Shown here in pieces: positions 6,377-9,690 of a DNA stretch of 9,690 bases. Within the stretch, counting starts at the first letter, position 1. Every line of letters starts with the position of its first letter. Both the position numbers and the translations under genes were made by a program. The DNA lies in the NCBI GenBank assembly GCA_002479035.1, contig DLLA01000011.1:1-9690 (forward strand), given 5' to 3'. This DNA comes from Bacteroidales bacterium UBA7574 (lineage in GTDB: Bacteria > Bacteroidota > Bacteroidia > Bacteroidales > Paludibacteraceae). The notes below the pieces were generated by a model. It was not told the origin of the DNA. It ran no database searches and saw only the letters and a program-made list of their open reading frames with translations.

Positions 6377-9300
6377 GCGGGCAGCGTACTGCGCATATAT
6401 GGGATAGTATTTATCCACTATATCATTTTGCTTGTAGCGGTTTGCCATTTGCAGCACCATGCCGAGGACAGCCGCCTTGTGGTTGATGGCACTGACCGAA
6501 GCACGACGTGCCTTGCTGAGCGAAGCCCCGTATTGGAGGTACTCGGAAGCGTCGTTGGCAAGTCTGTCCACCATGTAGTTCGCCTTAGCCGTGTCGCCGA
6601 GGGCATAGTAGATATTCGCCATGGTTGCCGAAGCGTAGTTGTACGGGATATTGTACTCAGGCAGTACCTCCTCGGCATAGTCAAGCACCTCGTGTGCCTT
6701 GTCGTGCTGCCCCTCGTTGTAGAGAGCCTCCGCCAGTTGGGCAAACATCATACGATGGATGATACACATACGCATGAGGTTCTCATCGACATAGATGCCA
6801 TGGTAGTTCATATTGCCGTAGGCGAACTTGTGCATCATATTGTCGTACATCACCTCGGTATTGACGCGCGGTTGTCCGTCGGCACTACGTGTGGGGGTGA
6901 TGCGGTATGCCATACCTGTGAGTTCCATATAAGGCTCGAGACCCAGGTAGTAGTCATTGCCCACGGTAGCGGCAAAGTAGATGGGGCGTTGCCATTGGTT
7001 GGTGGAGAGCATCTCCATAATCATCATCTGGGAACGTGTGAAGCGCGTTGCCTTCTGGAAGTTGATATGCTCGCCGTCGGGTGCGGTGACATAGAGTTGG
7101 TCGGAAGGAATGTAGTTGTCACCGTTGCGCTTGGTGCGCGGGTCGTCGGAGCGCAAGAACTGGAAAGCCTTGCTGACCTCAAGGGGTGCCTTGATTTTGT
7201 TCTCCACCCAAACGACCTCGTTCTGCCCAGGCATATAGTCCTTGTACTCCCACGAGATAGGCAGTGCGGGGGACTCGTAGTAGGGCCGCTTCATCTGCCC
7301 GATGTACCAGTCGGTCTGCAGGTAGGAGAGGTTGCATACACGAATGTCGGTGCCTACGCCCTCCACCTCCTGGTTGTACCAGAGCGGGAAGGTGTCGTTG
7401 TCGCCATTGGAGAAGATGATTGCCTCTTTCTCGCAGGACTTCAGGTAGTTGGCACCAAAGTCGCGGCATGAGTAGCGGTGCGAGCGGTCGTGGTCGTCCC
7501 AGTTCTGCGAAGCCATCTGTGCAGGTACGAGGAGGCATACCACGGTAGCGGCACTTGCCACAGCCACTTGTGCCTTTTCGTTCTTCACAGCGCGGTTGAT
7601 GAACTCTGCTATTGCCATGACAGCCATACCAATCCATATGCAGAACGCATAGAAACTGCCCGCATACGCATAGTCCCGTTCACGGGGCTGGTAAGGTGTC
7701 TGGTTGAGGTACACCACGATAGCCAAGCCCGTGAGGAAGAACAGCAGGAACGTGATAGTGAAAGAACGCAAGCCCTCTTTGCGCTTGCCGTCCTCGCTGC
7801 GTTTGCCTATTTGCCAGAGGAGACCGATGATGCCCAACAGGAGCGGGAGCATGTAATAGACATTGTGCCCCTTGTTCTCTTTCAGTTCTGTGGGCAGTTT
7901 GGACTGGTCGCCCAGCATGGCATTGTCGATGAACGGAATACCCGTTATCCAGTTGCCTTTGGACACATCGCCGTAGGACTGCAGGTCGTTCTGACGACCG
8001 GAGAAGTTCCACATAAAGTAGCGCCAATACATGAAGTTGACCTGATAGCGGAAGAAGTAGCGCATGTTCTCCGTGAACGTGGGGCAGTAGTCGGTCTTCT
8101 GCTGTCCGCAGTAGTCATAGCGCACGCGCTTGCCCTTGATGTCCGCCCAGTCTTTGTAGCCCTGTATGTGGCTGGCTTGCGGCGAATACATGCGGGGGAA
8201 GAGCATCTTGAACTCGTCCATAAACTCGTAGGAGGTCTTGTATCCCGTAATGGCATAGCGGTCCTTCTCGCCCTCCACCTTGGGTGCGGGGGCATATTGT
8301 GCGTGCCCCTGCTTCTCGATAGGAGTGCAGATATTGCCTTTCACCTCCAACTTGACAGGAGCATTGTAGGTCTGTCCGTAGAACAACGGTGTGTCGCCAT
8401 ACTGCTCGCGGTTGAGGTAGTATTTGAGCGCGAAGACGTTGTCGGGCGAGTTCTGGTCCATGGGCGTGTCGGCACTGGAGCGGATGACGATAGCCGCATA
8501 ACTGCTGTAGCCGATGACCACCATCAGCACCATAACAGCCGTTGTGTTCAACCAGCGGGCAGAGATGACATTGCGCTTCCAGAACAGCACCACCAGCAGA
8601 GCGGCAATCACCACAATGCCGATGATGACGCTCTCTTTGAGGAACGGCACGCCTGCAAAGGTGAGTGCCAGCACGAAAGAGATGATGGTACGCACATTGA
8701 TAGGTTCGTTGGTATCCAGGACGTGGTAACTCTCCCATATCGCCCATGCCAGCGATGCCAGCATAAGGACAAGATAGATAGCCAAGCCGGTGTTGAACGG
8801 ACAGCCTAAGATGTTGGTAAACAGCAACTCAAACCACCCTGCAATGGTCGGGATACCAGGGATGATGCCATAGAGAATAGCCGCCAGTATCACCACCGAC
8901 GACAGGAATGCCACCACCGCACCTTTCCACGAGAAATCGTAACGGCGGAAGTAATATACCATCACTATCGCGGGAATGGTCAGCAGGTTGAGCAGGTGGA
9001 CACCGATACTCAAACCCATAAGGTAGGCGATGAGTATCAGCCAGCGGTCGGAACCCTCCTCGTCGGCGTGCTCGTCCCACTTGAGAATGAGCCAGAACAC
9101 CACAGCGGTGAACAAGGACGACGAGGCATAGACCTCGCCCTCTACCGCCGAGAACCAGAAAGTGTCGCTAAACGTATATGCCAACGCACCCACAGCCCCT
9201 GCACCCAACAATGCAATGCCTTTTGCCACCGAAGTGGGTTGTACCAGTTTGCGTCCCAGCATCGTAATCGTCCAGAACAGGAACAATATCGTAAACGCCG

Positions 9301-9556
9301 ATGCCAATGCCGACATCGCATTCACGCACATCGCCACATGGCTCACGTCGCTTGCGAACAACTGTGCAAAGTGCCCCATGAGCATAAAGAACGGTGCTCC
9401 GGGCGGGTGCCCGACGTCCAACTTATGTGCACTGGAGATGAACTCACCGCAGTCCCAAAACGATGCTGTGGGCTCGATGGTCAGGAGGTACGTCGCTGCT
9501 GCAATGGCAAAGACCACCCAGCCGCAGATGACGTTCCATAACTTGTAATTCTTCAT
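6374..9556 (-). CDS. DUF2723/GT117-type multi-pass membrane protein, putative protein O-glycosyltransferase
   Basis: The 1060-residue product matches the DUF2723 (TMEM260-like, CAZy GT117) family, GT-C-fold membrane proteins that take sugar from a lipid-linked donor; human TMEM260 O-mannosylates extracellular IPT domains. Visible family marks: W34-D-C-G-E-F39 in the first extracytoplasmic loop, where GT-C enzymes carry the catalytic acid; H50-PPGAP55; A-V-E-G-E-V-Y-A (137-144); P623-RERDYAYAGSFY; and SNGDNDTFPLWY (716-727). About fifteen membrane segments are likely: eleven between 8 and 357, a large soluble loop (about 358-565), four more between 566 and 681, then a soluble C-terminal part (682-1060) whose end (about 935-1060) looks like TPR-type helical repeats. 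The length is normal for Bacteroidota. The start is the first ATG of the frame, preceded by an A-rich leader. It heads the coupled operon, so the downstream surface protein is a reasonable candidate acceptor. The bacterial substrate is not established; a lipid- or glycan-modifying role remains possible. Confidence 0.9.
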   Translation of the reverse strand: MKNYKLWNVICGWVVFAIAAATYLLTIEPTASFWDCGEFISSAHKLDVGHPPGAPFFMLMGHFAQLFASDVSHVAMCVNAMSALASAFTILFLFWTITMLGRKLVQPTSVAKGIALLGAGAVGALAYTFSDTFWFSAVEGEVYASSSLFTAVVFWLILKWDEHADEEGSDRWLILIAYLMGLSIGVHLLNLLTIPAIVMVYYFRRYDFSWKGAVVAFLSSVVILAAILYGIIPGIPTIAGWFELLFTNILGCPFNTGLAIYLVLMLASLAWAIWESYHVLDTNEPINVRTIISFVLALTFAGVPFLKESVIIGIVVIAALLVVLFWKRNVISARWLNTTAVMVLMVVIGYSSYAAIVIRSSADTPMDQNSPDNVFALKYYLNREQYGDTPLFYGQTYNAPVKLEVKGNICTPIEKQGHAQYAPAPKVEGEKDRYAITGYKTSYEFMDEFKMLFPRMYSPQASHIQGYKDWADIKGKRVRYDYCGQQKTDYCPTFTENMRYFFRYQVNFMYWRYFMWNFSGRQNDLQSYGDVSKGNWITGIPFIDNAMLGDQSKLPTELKENKGHNVYYMLPLLLGIIGLLWQIGKRSEDGKRKEGLRSFTITFLLFFLTGLAIVVYLNQTPYQPRERDYAYAGSFYAFCIWIGMAVMAIAEFINRAVKNEKAQVAVASAATVVCLLVPAQMASQNWDDHDRSHRYSCRDFGANYLKSCEKEAIIFSNGDNDTFPLWYNQEVEGVGTDIRVCNLSYLQTDWYIGQMKRPYYESPALPISWEYKDYMPGQNEVVWVENKIKAPLEVSKAFQFLRSDDPRTKRNGDNYIPSDQLYVTAPDGEHINFQKATRFTRSQMMIMEMLSTNQWQRPIYFAATVGNDYYLGLEPYMELTGMAYRITPTRSADGQPRVNTEVMYDNMMHKFAYGNMNYHGIYVDENLMRMCIIHRMMFAQLAEALYNEGQHDKAHEVLDYAEEVLPEYNIPYNYASATMANIYYALGDTAKANYMVDRLANDASEYLQYGASLSKARRASVSAINHKAAVLGMVLQMANRYKQNDIVDKYYPIYAQYAAR

Positions 9557-9605
9557 ATTGTCAATTGGTTTGTTTCGTTGTTGTCGATTTTCTCTTGCCG
9601 CATTT

Positions 9606-9643
9606 TATGCATACCTTATGTGTGCGTGCGCGCCCTATGCATA
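9606..9643. repeat. Paired TATGCATA palindromes in the operon leader
   Basis: The perfect palindrome TATGCATA occurs at 9606-9613 and 9636-9643, each followed by C, 30 bp apart from start to start (nearly three helical turns). A decayed copy, TTATGTGTGCG, starts at 9616, eleven bases after TTATGCATACC at 9605, differing mainly by transitions. The pair lies 50-87 bp upstream of the GT117-like gene, where an operator could be, but no known regulator is recognised. Confidence 0.5.
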
Positions 9644-9674
9644 CAATCATCCCTTCCAATCGTTCATTCGCAAA
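9644..9674 (-). promoter_or_regulatory. Weak candidate promoter for the three-gene operon
   Basis: On the minus strand TTTG (9674-9671) is followed by 19 bp and GATGATTG (9651-9644), which misses the TAnnTTTG consensus at two positions. The predicted start would fall within the adjacent TATGCATA (9636-9643), leaving a leader of about 80 nt. The real promoter may instead lie beyond the window edge. Confidence 0.25.
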
Positions 9675-9690
9675 CACACAAAAACATATA

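Noticed and set aside
6356..8809. Two long plus-strand frames (371 and 443 residues) opposite the GT117-like gene
   Set aside because: Their length follows from the codon use of the sense gene, which is recognisable end to end. The products are rich in His, Val and Arg with no family signature or initiation signals.

Overview
The window looks like a chromosomal segment of a Bacteroidota bacterium, most likely order Bacteroidales. Four things point there: a secreted protein with a type IX secretion system (T9SS) C-terminal sorting signal, a DUF2723/GT117-type membrane protein of the form common in Bacteroidota, a promoter of the Bacteroides type (TTTG, 20 bp, TAACCTTG), and A-rich leaders without clear Shine-Dalgarno sequences before the genes. 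I cannot fix genus or species. All real genes lie on the minus strand, so transcription runs from high to low coordinates.

From right to left: (i) a 134-bp leader (9557-9690) with two copies of the palindromic 9-mer TATGCATAC exactly 30 bp apart; (ii) a 1060-residue GT-C-fold membrane protein (6374-9556); (iii) a 1294-residue secreted modular protein (2490-6374) with three ~330-residue repeats, each a predicted beta-sandwich plus an Ig-like domain, then two short Cys repeats, an acidic Pro-rich linker, a last Ig-like domain and a short T9SS-type sorting tail; (iv) a 300-residue outer-membrane beta-barrel protein (1591-2493); (v) a 120-bp gap with four perfectly phased 11-bp tandem repeats; (vi) a 398-residue COG0523/CobW-type metal-chaperone GTPase with a His/Asp-rich loop (274-1470); (vii) a 163-bp intergenic region with an intrinsic terminator and then a good Bacteroides-type promoter; (viii) the first 36 codons of a further exported protein running off the left edge (1-110).

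Genes ii to iv are locked together: ii and iii overlap by one base (TAATG) and iii and iv by four bases (ATGA). They almost certainly form a translationally coupled operon of a candidate protein glycosyltransferase, a surface-exported protein and an outer-membrane barrel. This is the most interesting signal in the window. The secreted protein carries a dense cluster of D-(S/T)-hydrophobic O-glycosylation-type sequons near its C-terminus and several Ig-like domains, so it is a plausible substrate of its operon partner. That link is inference. The COG0523 gene appears to be a separate function that may be read from the same transcript or from its own non-consensus promoter.
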